Source: Desulfosporosinus sp. HMP52
GTDB taxonomy: Bacteria; Bacillota; Desulfitobacteriia; Desulfitobacteriales; Desulfitobacteriaceae
Assembly: GCF_000765145.1 (NCBI RefSeq)
Contig: NZ_JMGA01000024.1
Location: 90,875 to 154,874, forward strand
Direction of reading: 5' to 3'
DNA: 64,000 bases
Shown here: piece by piece, positions 34,327 through 42,352 of the stretch
Layout of the letters: every line of letters begins with the position of its first letter
Numbering within the stretch: the stretch's first letter is position 1
The notes under the pieces: model-generated
What the model was told of the DNA's origin: nothing
What the model saw: only the letters and a program-made list of their open reading frames with translations
Database searches by the model: none
Made by a program: the position numbers and the translations under genes

Positions 34327-34760
34327 CTAATGGCTCTCAAGTTGTAAGAAACGACTAAGATCATAAAACCCTGCGTGCTCCAATATAACGCTTGGACCAA
34401 TAGTTTCAGAAAGACTATGGATGCCTACCCCTTCGCTTGCAAAACCGATTGTTCGTCCGCATCCAATATATATTCTTACGTCAGATGCACCTGATTTATA
34501 GGTGGTGAAAAACACCGGGTCTCCAGGTTTGAGTTGATCACGGCTGACAGGAGTTCCAACTTTCTACTGTTCAAACGATGTTCCGTGAGAGAAACTCCTG
34601 ATGCCTTAAATACATACTGAACAATTGAAACTATCTCTTGTCGCACCACCCCACAGATAAGGAACTCCTTGTAAACTCCTAGCCCGGCTAATTAGCTTAT
34701 CATCTGAACTCCCTCTGGATACTTGCTGAGAAATCTTTGGCTTAGTCGCAGTAACTGTTT
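34327..34760 (-). pseudogene. Broken NlpC/P60 gene behind a riboswitch
   Basis: Related to the gene at 25226-26017 (VSRGSSDDKLISRA, VPYLWGGATRDSFNCS, PGDPVFFTTYKSGASDVRIY, GIHSLSE). It has no start or signal peptide, a stop just after the Cys motif and at least one more frameshift. The active-site Cys is preserved as NCS, but the catalytic His are already replaced as in the intact copy. Its 5' part was lost by a deletion that joins the riboswitch directly to the linker codons. Confidence 0.7.
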
Positions 34761-34765
34761 TTTTT

Positions 34766-34884
34766 GGCTTACGAGGTTAGTTGACGGGTTCGGACTAAAG
34801 GTGTAAGCCCTGCACGAAAAAGCAAACGTGATTCACCCCGAAATAAAAGTCTCCGTTCTGAGTGTTCAAACTCAGATTCAGCAA
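34766..34884 (-). ncRNA. Second ydaO/yuaA c-di-AMP riboswitch
   Basis: Contains the same ordered blocks as the copy at 26039 (GTGAATCACG, AGGGCTTACACCTTTAGTCCGAACC split by small changes, AACTAACCTCGTAAGCC). The pairing CAGATTC/GAATCTG-type start is a little degraded. It now heads a broken NlpC/P60 gene. Confidence 0.75.
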
Positions 34885-34983
34885 TAATATCTAGCCAATG
34901 TTAAGACACCAATTGTGTAGTAATGAATTTTCTTTCTTTTCCTTAAGTTTTTTATATTTTAGAGTCAAAGTGGGCGAGCAATG

Positions 34984-35021
34984 AAAAAGGGTCAGCGAAA
35001 TTTTGAAGGCTGACCCTTTTT
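34984..35021. terminator. Bidirectional terminator
   Basis: AAAAAGGGTCAGC/GCTGACCCTTTTT, a 13-bp perfect stem with A and T tracts on both sides. It follows the small minus-strand ORF at 35050-35214. Confidence 0.75.
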
Positions 35022-35049
35022 ATTTAATTAATATTTTCCGCAATAAACT

Positions 35050-35214
35050 CTATCGAGCTTCTTCAGCTTCAGTTGTTTCTTCAGTGTCTGTAGCTTCGGC
35101 TATCACCTCGGTTTCTGCCGGTTCTATTATCTCGACTAGCGTAGCTGCAACAGTAACACTTAGGGTTTCACTAATGGACTTATCTGGTAATTCGGCAATA
35201 ATCTCCTGTTTCAC
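35050..35214 (-). CDS. 54-residue acidic protein or gene remnant
   Basis: GTG at 35214 with a weak GAGAG upstream. The product KQEIIAELPDKSISETLSVT ... ends in an acidic Thr/Glu-rich tail (TDTEETTEAEEAR). It stops 28 bp before a good terminator, which supports a transcribed unit. No signal peptide. It may be the C-terminal remnant of a longer protein. Confidence 0.35.
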   Translation of the reverse strand: MKQEIIAELPDKSISETLSVTVAATLVEIIEPAETEVIAEATDTEETTEAEEAR

Positions 35215-35266
35215 ATCTCTCTAATACTAAAATTCACTATGTTGTGTGAATCCCATCAGCGTCTTA

Positions 35267-35530
35267 TTATGGAAGGTTGATAATTCTATAACCAGCCTCA
35301 TCAACAGCCTTGACAAGTATCGAACGATCAACGGCTCCGATCACCACTGCCTGTTTTTGGGCTAAATCGACTTCTGCTTGCTTAACACCAGGAACTTTCA
35401 ACAACGCTTTCTCAACGGAACTTTTGCAGTGCCCGCAATTCATCCCTTCAATTTTTAAGACAATCCCATCTTGGGGATTCAAAGTATTTACAATAGAATG
35501 GTCTTTATTCGAATGTCCACAGCAACCCAT
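35267..35530 (-). CDS. copZ: CopZ-like copper chaperone with His/Cys extension
   Basis: 87 residues. An N-terminal MGCCGHSNKDH extension, then a single HMA domain with GMNCGHC, VKQAEVDLAQKQAVV and DEAGYRI. HMA proteins of this size carry Cu(I) to CopA. The extra CCGH at the start gives a second potential metal site and echoes the CCGGHQH of the mini-protein at 26644. AAAGGAG before ATG. Confidence 0.85.
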   Translation of the reverse strand: MGCCGHSNKDHSIVNTLNPQDGIVLKIEGMNCGHCKSSVEKALLKVPGVKQAEVDLAQKQAVVIGAVDRSILVKAVDEAGYRIINLP

Positions 35531-35625
35531 TTTTTATCGCTCCTTTTTTTAACTTACTTATTCTTTAGAGTCATTGCTCCATTTTAAGGAAACGTATATC
35601 CATCGATGTATCCAGTAATTATTGT

Positions 35626-36054
35626 CTAGAAATTCATCATAGTCCTTCCACTTCCATTCATCATCTTGCTATCTGAAGTGGCAGTACCGTTTCCGTTCGT
35701 CATCATGTTTGAGCCTGAATCAATCCTGAATTGGTTCATTTTATCAAGGTTATCTTGCCCCATAAGGTCCTTTACATTTGGGTCTGCATTCATGAGATCT
35801 TGCATTGCCTTAACATCTCCCGATTGCATTGCATTTTGCATCTCCTGCGAATTATGGAGGTTTTGCATTTCTTTCGAATTCATTAACTCTTGGTGTTGCT
35901 CCGGTGAAAACGTTTGTTGCATAAATCCTTGCATTTGAGCGACCCACCCGTTACCTTGTTCGGTCGTTCCAGCTAGAGCTGGTAAAGCTACAAGCCCAAC
36001 TGCTAATACAGCAGTTCCTACAATTGCGGTGATTTTTTTGCTGAATTTCTTCAT
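35626..36054 (-). CDS. Met-rich secreted protein, paralogue
   Basis: 142 residues. Signal peptide (ITAIVGTAVLAVGLVALPALA), helical MNSKEMQNLHNSQEMQNAMQ repeats and a Met/Gly/Ser tail (SKMMNGSGRTMMNF). Clearly homologous to 21363-21803 in the first 110 residues, with a different and shorter tail. The promoter has a TTCAT-type box. It lies next to the CopZ-like gene, which strengthens a copper link for the family. Confidence 0.8.
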   Translation of the reverse strand: MKKFSKKITAIVGTAVLAVGLVALPALAGTTEQGNGWVAQMQGFMQQTFSPEQHQELMNSKEMQNLHNSQEMQNAMQSGDVKAMQDLMNADPNVKDLMGQDNLDKMNQFRIDSGSNMMTNGNGTATSDSKMMNGSGRTMMNF

Positions 36055-36112
36055 TATATATTCCCCCTAATTTAATCTTCGTTTTACTGCTTTGCTGATC
36101 TTCCACGTCCTA

Positions 36113-36166
36113 AGTGTAACTTTGGGATACGATTTTCCCATGAAAGAGTTATGAATTTCTCATGAA
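36113..36166 (-). promoter_or_regulatory. TTCAT-type 11-bp box plus -10 element
   Basis: ATGAA on the plus strand at 36140, 36151 and 36162 and AGTGTA (TACACT in gene orientation) at 36113, giving the exact 11/11/27 geometry. Flanking bases (GATACGAT) also match the copies at 43490 and 31044. Confidence 0.7.
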
Positions 36167-36210
36167 GATGGGATGTAACGAAACTTAAAGTTTCGCCACA
36201 TCCCATCTTT
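36165..36210 (-). terminator. Long hairpin between small genes
   Basis: AGATGGGATGT-AACGAAACTT pairs with AAGTTTCG-CCACATCCCATCT. It partly overlaps the TTCAT box, so the promoter lies inside the distal arm. It may also end transcription from the DUF1540 gene. Confidence 0.45.
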
Positions 36211-36265
36211 CATAGATTATCGCTTAAAATACTAATCGTTATGAATTCCAACAAAGAACAACAAA

Positions 36266-36309
36266 GAGAAGAATGGCTTTCTCTTGCAATAAAAGAAAAC
36301 CATTCTTTT
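36266..36309. terminator. Terminator of DUF1540 gene
   Basis: AGAATGG(C/T)TTTCT stem with its complement, GTTTTCTTTTATTGCAAGAG loop region, and T-rich flanks. It lies 60 bp past the DUF1540 stop. Confidence 0.5.
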
Positions 36310-36368
36310 CGTGTTATATGATATCTTTGAACTTATGCAGCATTGATAGTGCTGTTTTACTTCATTAG

Positions 36369-36542
36369 TTACTCGGGGAGAAACGTTGCGCAGTCAGTCA
36401 TTTCAGTGCTCTTTGCATTTGGGGATTGAACTTCAATTTTATCTGCATGGCAATGATCCCCTGAACCATAATAATGGCATGTGTTTACAACACATTTAAT
36501 CCCACTGTTAGGTTGAGACATTTTTTGAGCGCGTCCAGTCAT
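36369..36542 (-). CDS. DUF1540 cysteine-rich small protein
   Basis: 57 residues from ATG at 36542 with GGAGG upstream. The pattern IKCVVNTCHYYGSGDHCHAD ... TDCATF matches the DUF1540 domain (four spaced Cys, YY, TDCxTF), a small zinc- or metal-binding fold common in Clostridia. One domain only, where many members have two. Not exported. Function unknown; close to copper genes here. Confidence 0.8.
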   Translation of the reverse strand: MTGRAQKMSQPNSGIKCVVNTCHYYGSGDHCHADKIEVQSPNAKSTEMTDCATFLPE

Positions 36543-36678
36543 GTAAACATTCCTCCTTTGTTTTTGGGTTCTAAAGTATTATGATCTAACATAATTGATT
36601 TTATGTATTCCAATTTTTTATTACTTTGTATCTTGTCAACTCTTACAGAAATTGTGCATTAAGCTTATACCAAAATCG

Positions 36679-37740
36679 TTATTTCGATTGTAAAAAGCTT
36701 ATACCGTTGGGTGTTTTTCCAACGTTTACCGTTCCGATTACCTTGTTATTGTTATTGTCAATTACACTAATGGTGTCGTCATACATATTAGTTACAAAAA
36801 CATACTTGTTGTCCGTAGTTACCACAAGCCCGTGTGCACCTTTGCCAGTCTCTATGGTAGCAACAACTTGGCGAGTTGCTAAATCAATTTTGCTAACAGA
36901 ATTTGAGGGTTTCTGTTCAGTACCCTGGTTAGCAACAAATATGTTTTTATCGTCTGATTGCAAATAAATCTGAGCTGGTCCTGTACCTACAGCTATCTTA
37001 TCAATTTTTTTAGTTGCCAAATCGACCATTGCTAAAGAATTTTCAGCATTTACTGATGCAAACATAGTCTTTCCATCACTTGTTACTGCTGTGGTAATCG
37101 GGGTTTTCCCTACCTTAATTTTAGTAACTTCTTTAAATACGATCAGATCCAAAACACTTATTGTATCCGAACCCAAATTTGCCACATAAGCAAATTTACT
37201 GTCCTTAGAAATTCTAAAACCATGAGGGCCATTTCCAGTTCCTATGGTCTTTATCACTTGATAGCTACTCAGGTCTATCACGGAAACGTTGTTACTTTCA
37301 TTGTTAGTAACCAGTGCATATTTTCCATCGTTCGTAAAATCTATATGTGCAGGGTGTTCCCCTACTTCTACTTTTTTTATTAATTGATCGTTAGAAGTAT
37401 CTAAAAATAAAGCAATCCCCTTCATTTCCATGTGAGCATCACCTGACATACTACTCATACTGCCCTCAGGGACTAAGGTTGCTCCTAGAATCTTACCATT
37501 AGGCGATACTTGAACATTATGAACTGAACCTTCTTGCTTAATAGTTTCTACTACTTTGTTTGTACTAACATCAACCTTCGAAATACTTCCGCCTTCATCT
37601 GCTGTATATACGTAGGCTTTTGTACTCTGAACTTTCGCAGGTTCCTGGGACTCAGGTGTACCTCTCTGTGCCCCACTGCATGCTGTTGTCAAAAACATAG
37701 TTAAGGCAAGTAAAGTAAATGATAAAAGAATTTTTCTCAT
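36679..37740 (-). CDS. YVTN beta-propeller lipoprotein
   Basis: 353 residues. Lipoprotein signal peptide (LLALTMFLTTACSG), then seven-bladed propeller repeats with the family rhythm (AYVYTADEGGSISKVDVSTN, YALVTNNESNNVSVIDLSS, YVFVTNMYDDTISVIDNNNN). Such proteins scaffold or bind ligands on the cell surface; some accompany metal or electron-transfer systems. Good SD (AGGAG). The neighbouring triheme cytochrome downstream suggests an extracellular redox or metal context (inference). Confidence 0.85.
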   Translation of the reverse strand: MRKILLSFTLLALTMFLTTACSGAQRGTPESQEPAKVQSTKAYVYTADEGGSISKVDVSTNKVVETIKQEGSVHNVQVSPNGKILGATLVPEGSMSSMSGDAHMEMKGIALFLDTSNDQLIKKVEVGEHPAHIDFTNDGKYALVTNNESNNVSVIDLSSYQVIKTIGTGNGPHGFRISKDSKFAYVANLGSDTISVLDLIVFKEVTKIKVGKTPITTAVTSDGKTMFASVNAENSLAMVDLATKKIDKIAVGTGPAQIYLQSDDKNIFVANQGTEQKPSNSVSKIDLATRQVVATIETGKGAHGLVVTTDNKYVFVTNMYDDTISVIDNNNNKVIGTVNVGKTPNGISFLQSK

Positions 37741-37783
37741 TAAAGCATCTCCTATTTAAAAATTAAAAATTAGTTAATGCAGC

Positions 37784-38194
37784 TTATTCCATATGAGGGT
37801 CCGGCAGCAAATGACACTCCCAACAATTAAGTTTTACAGCAGCATAATTATGACATGAAACACAAAATTGCTCCGATGTTTTTACTCCTGGGTTATAATG
37901 ACAGTTCAAGCATGTTTGAAAGCTAAGTCTGTATTTTTTCCCTTTACTATTAATATACTCCGTTTTGCCCTCACGCACGCCTTCTTCTCTCCATTGGTAC
38001 AGAAGTTTCATATGATTAGCCTTCATAAATTCCGTTGACTCGATACACTCCTTAACCTCTAGTTGCCGAATAGCAGGAGTATCCAAATTTATTATTGGCC
38101 CTTTGTTAGATTTCCCTAAGTTATAGAAGAAGGGTATGCTGAGTAAGGCAACAACGAATATTAGCCCTACAATTATCCTTTTTCCTTTGAACAT
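37784..38194 (-). CDS. dsrJ: DsrJ-like triheme cytochrome c, orphan
   Basis: 136 residues from ATG at 38194 (AGGAGG 10 bp upstream). Uncleaved-type N-terminal membrane helix (IIVGLIFVVALLSIPFFYNL) and exactly three CxxCH motifs (CLNCH, CVSCH, CWECH) in the C-terminal half, spaced as in DsrJ (FCVSCHNYAAVKLNCWECHLLP). DsrJ is the extracytoplasmic cytochrome of the DsrMKJOP complex of sulfate reducers. None of dsrM, K, O or P is here, so this is a stand-alone paralogue with an unknown partner. Confidence 0.75.
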   Translation of the reverse strand: MFKGKRIIVGLIFVVALLSIPFFYNLGKSNKGPIINLDTPAIRQLEVKECIESTEFMKANHMKLLYQWREEGVREGKTEYINSKGKKYRLSFQTCLNCHYNPGVKTSEQFCVSCHNYAAVKLNCWECHLLPDPHME

Positions 38195-38369
38195 TATCCA
38201 ATACCCTCCTTTCCGGTGAGATGCCTTGACCATAACTCAAATTTCATACAGAACCTAGTACCACGTCTCTTTTAGCCATTCACTCTCCACATATTATCTC
38301 TAAATGTGAGACTTATTATGTAGAATGAGTTGCTCCAAGGATCGGTATAGCTTTATCTAGAGTTAACAT

Positions 38370-38407
38370 AAAAGCGACTAAGGATTCTACTCCTCAGCCG
38401 CTTTTTA
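38370..38407 (-). terminator. Terminator of PepSY-like gene
   Basis: AAAGCGACTAAGGA/TCCTCAGCCGCTTT stem with A and T tracts on both sides, 65 bp past the stop at 38472. Confidence 0.65.
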
Positions 38408-38471
38408 TATGTTTACAGTGCTTACTTAAACCTTCTGTAGAGACAAAAGGTGAATTACTTTAATAACTTCA

Positions 38472-39365
38472 TTATTTGACATCAATCGATTGAATAATCG
38501 GTCCCTGCCAATTCTGTAACCAGACTTGCCCCGTATATCCATTTACATCTAGTTCAGCATAGTCCTTGCCATCTTTTTGAACCATAAATTCATAGTACCC
38601 CGGTGCTAGTTCGGGTTTTCCGATCGAGTATCCTTGTCCCATTTTAGTTACGAACTCTTGTGCGTTCTTAGTAGCCTGTTCTTCGCTAACTGTAACGGCT
38701 CCATCGTTTCCCCAATTCATATGTCCATATTTTGTGTTCCACATATTATTTGGCCCCATGTCAGTTATGATCCCTCCCCCATTCTTGAAAACCATAACTT
38801 CATAGGCTTTATCCCCCGTCTTACCCTCTTTAAACTCTACTCCATAAACATTTGAAAATTCATGGAGTTGGGAAATAACAAGGTCCTGGTTAATCTTCTG
38901 TGCGTAAGCTTTTGCAATTGCCACGGCTTGATCAGATGAGGCAACTTTACCGTCGGTGAGATCAACTCCCAGACTTTTAGCGTCATAGCCTCCGCCCATC
39001 ATGCCATAGCTCCCCTGACCTCCCATCATACCGTAGCCACCTTGGCCTCCCATCATACCGTAGCCACCTTGGCCTCCCATCATACCGTAGCCACCTTGGC
39101 CTCCCATCATGCCGTAACCACCACTATAGCCATCTAATTCAGGAGTAGCAACAGATTCCGGGTTAGTATTTGTGGAAGAAAGCGTTAATGTTGATGGCTG
39201 GGAAGTAGTTTCTTGAAGCTGAGTTGTTGCCACGGCTGGTCTATAACCGAGGGTCTGTCCTACAGATTTTGCTGTAACCGAGCCTGAATTTAGTGCAAAC
39301 GCCGTACTCGAAAGCGCCACTAAGCTTACCATTGAGAGTCCTACAATCCATTTTGTCTTTTTCAA
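38472..39365 (-). CDS. Exported PepSY-like protein with GYGMMGGQG repeats
   Basis: 297 residues from TTG at 39365 (AAGGAGG 8 bp upstream). Signal peptide (WIVGLSMVSLVALSSTAFA), Ser/Thr linker, then five copies of a nine-residue GYGMMGGQG repeat. The C-terminal 170 residues form two PepSY-like modules (SSDQAVAIAKAYAQKINQD ... YEVMVFKNGGGII and SEEQATKNAQEFVTKMGQG ... YAELDVNGYTGQVW). The Gly/Met repeat may bind soft metal; PepSY domains often act as inhibitors or ligand binders in the envelope. The promoter has the TTCAT-type box. Confidence 0.8.
   Translation of the reverse strand: MKKTKWIVGLSMVSLVALSSTAFALNSGSVTAKSVGQTLGYRPAVATTQLQETTSQPSTLTLSSTNTNPESVATPELDGYSGGYGMMGGQGGYGMMGGQGGYGMMGGQGGYGMMGGQGSYGMMGGGYDAKSLGVDLTDGKVASSDQAVAIAKAYAQKINQDLVISQLHEFSNVYGVEFKEGKTGDKAYEVMVFKNGGGIITDMGPNNMWNTKYGHMNWGNDGAVTVSEEQATKNAQEFVTKMGQGYSIGKPELAPGYYEFMVQKDGKDYAELDVNGYTGQVWLQNWQGPIIQSIDVK
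38997..39121 (-). repeat. 27-bp tandem repeat coding GYGMMGGQG
   Basis: The 27-bp unit is repeated about 4.6 times. The three central copies are identical at the DNA level, so copy number probably varies between strains. Confidence 0.85.
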
Positions 39366-39429
39366 TATCTTTACCTCCTTAAAGTTTACCCTAGACCACT
39401 TTCAAAGCAGCCTTGTCTTCATGTCTCAA

Positions 39430-39483
39430 AGTATATTGGATCAATTCGATTATGCTGTGAATGAGTTGTGAATTTCTTATGAA
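39430..39483 (-). promoter_or_regulatory. TTCAT-type box of PepSY-like gene
   Basis: RTGAA on the plus strand at 39457, 39468 and 39479 (exact 11-bp steps) and AGTATA (TATACT in gene orientation) at 39430, the same 27-bp spacing as the others. Confidence 0.7.
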
Positions 39484-39519
39484 AAAGGAGAGATCAGACC
39501 GAGTTTATTAATCCACTAA

Positions 39520-39573
39520 TTCACAAGAAATTCATAGGTCTTTCATAGGAAGTTCATAACGAAATGATACCTT
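39520..39573 (+). promoter_or_regulatory. Four-repeat TTCAT-type box facing the other way
   Basis: TTCAC at 39520, then TTCAT at 39531, 39542 and 39553: four repeats at exact 11-bp steps on the plus strand. TACCTT at 39568 lies at the standard distance from the third repeat. It serves the broken NlpC gene at 39622 and lies back to back with the box at 39430. Confidence 0.6.
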
Positions 39574-39621
39574 GAGCTAGTTGGGTGACAACTCGAAACA
39601 ACGAAAGGAGCTGTCATTATA

Positions 39622-40192
39622 ATGAAAAAACTAATTAGCTTAGCTATTCTTGGTGCTTTTCTAATGATGGCACCTGCCCAAACAGTTCAAGCTGCAGTGG
39701 GGGATACCTTATTAAGGTTTGGATCAACTGGTTCAGATGTCGTTGAACTGCAAACTGAACTTAACTATCTAGGGTATAATGTCGACATAGTCGATGGAAT
39801 TTTGGATCAAATACTCAAGCAGCAGTAAAAGCTTTCCAAACTGCTCAAAGCATGAGCTCAGATGGAATCGTTGGTCCAATTACTGGTAAGCAACTTAACT
39901 CTCTTTATATTACTAAAGACGGCCAGTCAAATAATACCCAACCCCGTCAAGAGAAGGTAAATGCTATTATCTCTACTGCAAAAGAGTATAAAGGCGTTCC
40001 CTTTTTATGGGGTGGAACTTCTCCTGAGACCGGTTTTGACTGTTCAGGTATGTACAGTATGTCTTTGCAAAAAACGGGATTTCATTACCAAGAGTTTCCC
40101 GCGATCAACACAGTTGGTACTCCCGTGGCGTTTATGGTGCTAAACGAGTATTTTAGTCATTTTAAGCAAGATTCACTGGCTTTTCAAACTTA
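39622..40192 (+). pseudogene. Frameshifted PG-binding/NlpC-P60 hydrolase
   Basis: Signal peptide (ISLAILGAFLMMAPAQTVQA), a PG_binding_1 domain (LLRFGSTGSDVVELQTELNY ... SDGIVGPITGKQLN) and an NlpC/P60 domain start (FLWGGTSPETGFDCSG). A T is missing near 39801 (GATGGAATTTTGG; one more T restores GIFGSNTQAAVKAF). A second shift follows DCSG and a third restores VGTPV. The C-terminal half with the catalytic His is gone. The box promoter and SD remain intact. Confidence 0.75.
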
Positions 40193-40204
40193 GCGAGATG
40201 CCTA

Positions 40205-40239
40205 AGAGGCTCAGACCCTTAAAAAGTGGTCTGAGCCTT
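40205..40239 (+). terminator. Terminator-like hairpin
   Basis: AGAGGCTCAGACC/GGTCTGAGCCTTCT stem after the broken NlpC gene, similar to the hairpin at 31788. Confidence 0.6.
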
Positions 40240-40290
40240 CTATTATCAAAGCAGGCGGAGGTAAGAAATTTCCATTAACTATTTTATCGG

Positions 40291-40324
40291 GTACCCCCTA
40301 AATTTTCGATACCTTTACGAAAAC
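40291..40324 (+). promoter_or_regulatory. Probable SigI autoregulatory promoter
   Basis: GTACCCCCT, then CGATAC and TACGAAAA, 25 bp before the sigI start. A C-tract -35 and a CGAA-type -10 are the reported features of SigI promoters. The same module is repeated at 32481. Confidence 0.5.
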
Positions 40325-40348
40325 AATCTATTAAGTGAAGGGGTTGAA

Positions 40349-41077
40349 GTGCCAGAACTAACGATTCTGCAAACTTTACTACTAGCGAAAAAAGGAAACG
40401 AGCTAATTATAGAAGAGTTTATACAAATTCACAAACCATTTATCGTAAAAGTTAGCTCCGAACTCTGTAAACGCTATCTAACTTGGGGACATGATGAGGA
40501 GTTAAGCATTGCTCTAGTTGCTTTTAACGAAGCTATAGACGGTTATAAACCTGACCAGGGAGCATCTTTCTACAGTTTTTCCAAAACAGTTATTACAAAA
40601 CGTTTGATAGACTTCTTTCGCAAAGAGTCTAAACATCAGGTACTCTCTCTTACTACATTGGAGGCTGACGAAGATAACCTCTATGACTATGAGTCAGCAT
40701 CATCGTTTAAACACTATAAAGAGGAAGAACAAAAAAGTAATTTTGACGAAACTGTAAAAATCTACTCGACAGTTTTAGCCGAGTATGGAATACAATTTGA
40801 AGACTTAGTGGAAGTTTCCCCGAAGCATAGAGACAGCAAGTCTACTCTCTGGAGAGTCGCCCAAGAGCTTTGTGCGCACCCAAATTTATTAGTGCAACTA
40901 ACTGAGACTAAGCTTTTACCTCTCAAAGAGTTAGAATTCTTAACAGGCGTGAAGCGAAAGGTTCTCGAAAGAGGCAGGAAATATCTAATCGCGACAGCTT
41001 TAATCCTATCAGACCCAGAATTCGTGTCTTTAAAAGGGTTTACACAGATTGATTCTATAGTCGAAGAGAGGAGTTAG
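40349..41077 (+). CDS. sigI: RNA polymerase sigma factor SigI
   Basis: 242 residues from GTG at 40349 (AAGGGG upstream). Region 2-like N-terminus (LAKKGNELIIEEFIQIHKPF and GHDEELSIALVAFNEAIDGYKPDQGASFYSFSKTVI, the SigI signature) and a C-terminal SigI-C region (LKELEFLTGVKRKVLERGRKYLIA) in place of a normal region 4. SigI factors answer to membrane RsgI proteins that sense heat or polysaccharide. Followed 5 bp later by rsgI. Confidence 0.92.
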   Translation: MPELTILQTLLLAKKGNELIIEEFIQIHKPFIVKVSSELCKRYLTWGHDEELSIALVAFNEAIDGYKPDQGASFYSFSKTVITKRLIDFFRKESKHQVLSLTTLEADEDNLYDYESASSFKHYKEEEQKSNFDETVKIYSTVLAEYGIQFEDLVEVSPKHRDSKSTLWRVAQELCAHPNLLVQLTETKLLPLKELEFLTGVKRKVLERGRKYLIATALILSDPEFVSLKGFTQIDSIVEERS

Positions 41078-41082
41078 CCTTA

Positions 41083-42067
41083 ATGGAAAAAACGACTGGC
41101 ATTGTCATGAAGGTATCAAAAAAAGTCACCATTCTTTATACTGAAAGCGGTGACTATTTAGAAATTAAAACGCCGAAGGCCACTCCTACCCTAGGGCAGG
41201 TCCTTGATATCGAGCTACCTGTTCATAAACCTTTAAGTCATAGGCTCCTCAAATTTGGTTCAATTGCTGCAATTCTACTACTCGCCTTGTCTCTAAGTGT
41301 CTTCAACCTAGTCTCAGGTAGCTAATAATGCTGTAGCAGATGTTGTACTGGATATGGATTCTAGTATGGAATTATTAATTGACCGTAATGCAAAAGTTCT
41401 TAAGGTAATTGATGAAACTCAGGAGTCACCATCGAACTTACAACTTCAAGGAATGGACATATATACTGCTGTAGGCTTGATTATTGATCAAGCGAATGAA
41501 CATGGAGTCTTTAATCAAGCAAATACTCTGATTCTAACTAGTGTTATACCCATAGAAGATCAACCAGTCGATGTTATCGATCAGACCAAACTCCGAGAAT
41601 CTATAGAGCGCCATATGCTTAAAGAAAACATTTCTGCGAACATGATCGTTAGTAGGACAAACGAAGATACCCGTAAAGCGGCCCAAAGCCTTGGAATGAG
41701 TGTGAATCAGTATCAGATTTACAAGCGAATTCAGGAAGAGGGCTTGATTGTAACTGCAAATGGTTCTACTCCTAAGGATGCCCTTCATATGTTGGCTGAG
41801 GCAAATACAACCTTAACCACACTTTTCCCGACAGAAAGCATAGCTATTTCTCACCAAAGCGGGATGCAAGAGGCGATGCCCGACTCGATGGGAAATCCGA
41901 TGACCGGTGAGAATAATCATTCAAATGATTCCTCCAATTCAGGAGGATCAAATCAAAGCTTACCCAACAAAGCAAATGATTCAATATCCCCAGGATACAC
42001 TATGCCTGGCAGCCAACATAAAAGCAGTAATTCTTCAGAATCTATCCCCGATGCCCATGAAAAGTAA
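41083..42067 (+). pseudogene. rsgI: RsgI anti-sigma factor gene with a frameshift
   Basis: First frame (41083-41325): RsgI N-terminal domain (TTGIVMKVSKKVTILYTESG ... GQVLDI) and a membrane helix (IAAILLLALSLSVFNLVSG), then a stop. The frame one base over continues without a gap of sense: VANNAVADVVLDMDSSMELL and IDRNAKVL up to 42067, the usual periplasmic-side RsgI domain, ending in an Asn/Ser-rich tail. One extra base near 41316-41320 restores one protein. If real, the sigma-binding domain stays membrane-anchored without its sensor. Confidence 0.7.
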
Positions 42068-42280
42068 CCCAGACACTTCATATGGCTCAAGAGAACATCA
42101 AATGATGATGCATTAAGTTACCGGCAGTTGACAAAGTCAAATAGTAACGCCCATGTTTAACAATGCTCTGTAATGAAATGAAGGCAGAGACGCTATGCTC
42201 CCTTAGTAAAAACTAGATCGAAACCGTCAATAAGAGTGATTTCTCAAGTAATCGGCCGAGAGTCGAGCATGGATGAAGAT

Positions 42281-42315
42281 ACAAAAAAGAGGATGCTCTT
42301 GTGACGCATCCTCTT
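42281..42315 (-). terminator. Terminator of LysM gene
   Basis: Minus-strand AAGAGGATG/CATCCTCTT 9-bp stem followed by TTTTTTG, 38 bp after the LysM stop. Confidence 0.7.
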
Positions 42316-42352
42316 GAAAATCTCGTTTTGATAGTATCTTACTTCGTAAATT

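Noticed and set aside
35003..35224. 73-codon plus-strand Ser/Val-rich frame
   Set aside because: Starts inside a terminator and has no SD; the minus-strand frame at 35050-35214 is the better, though still weak, choice.
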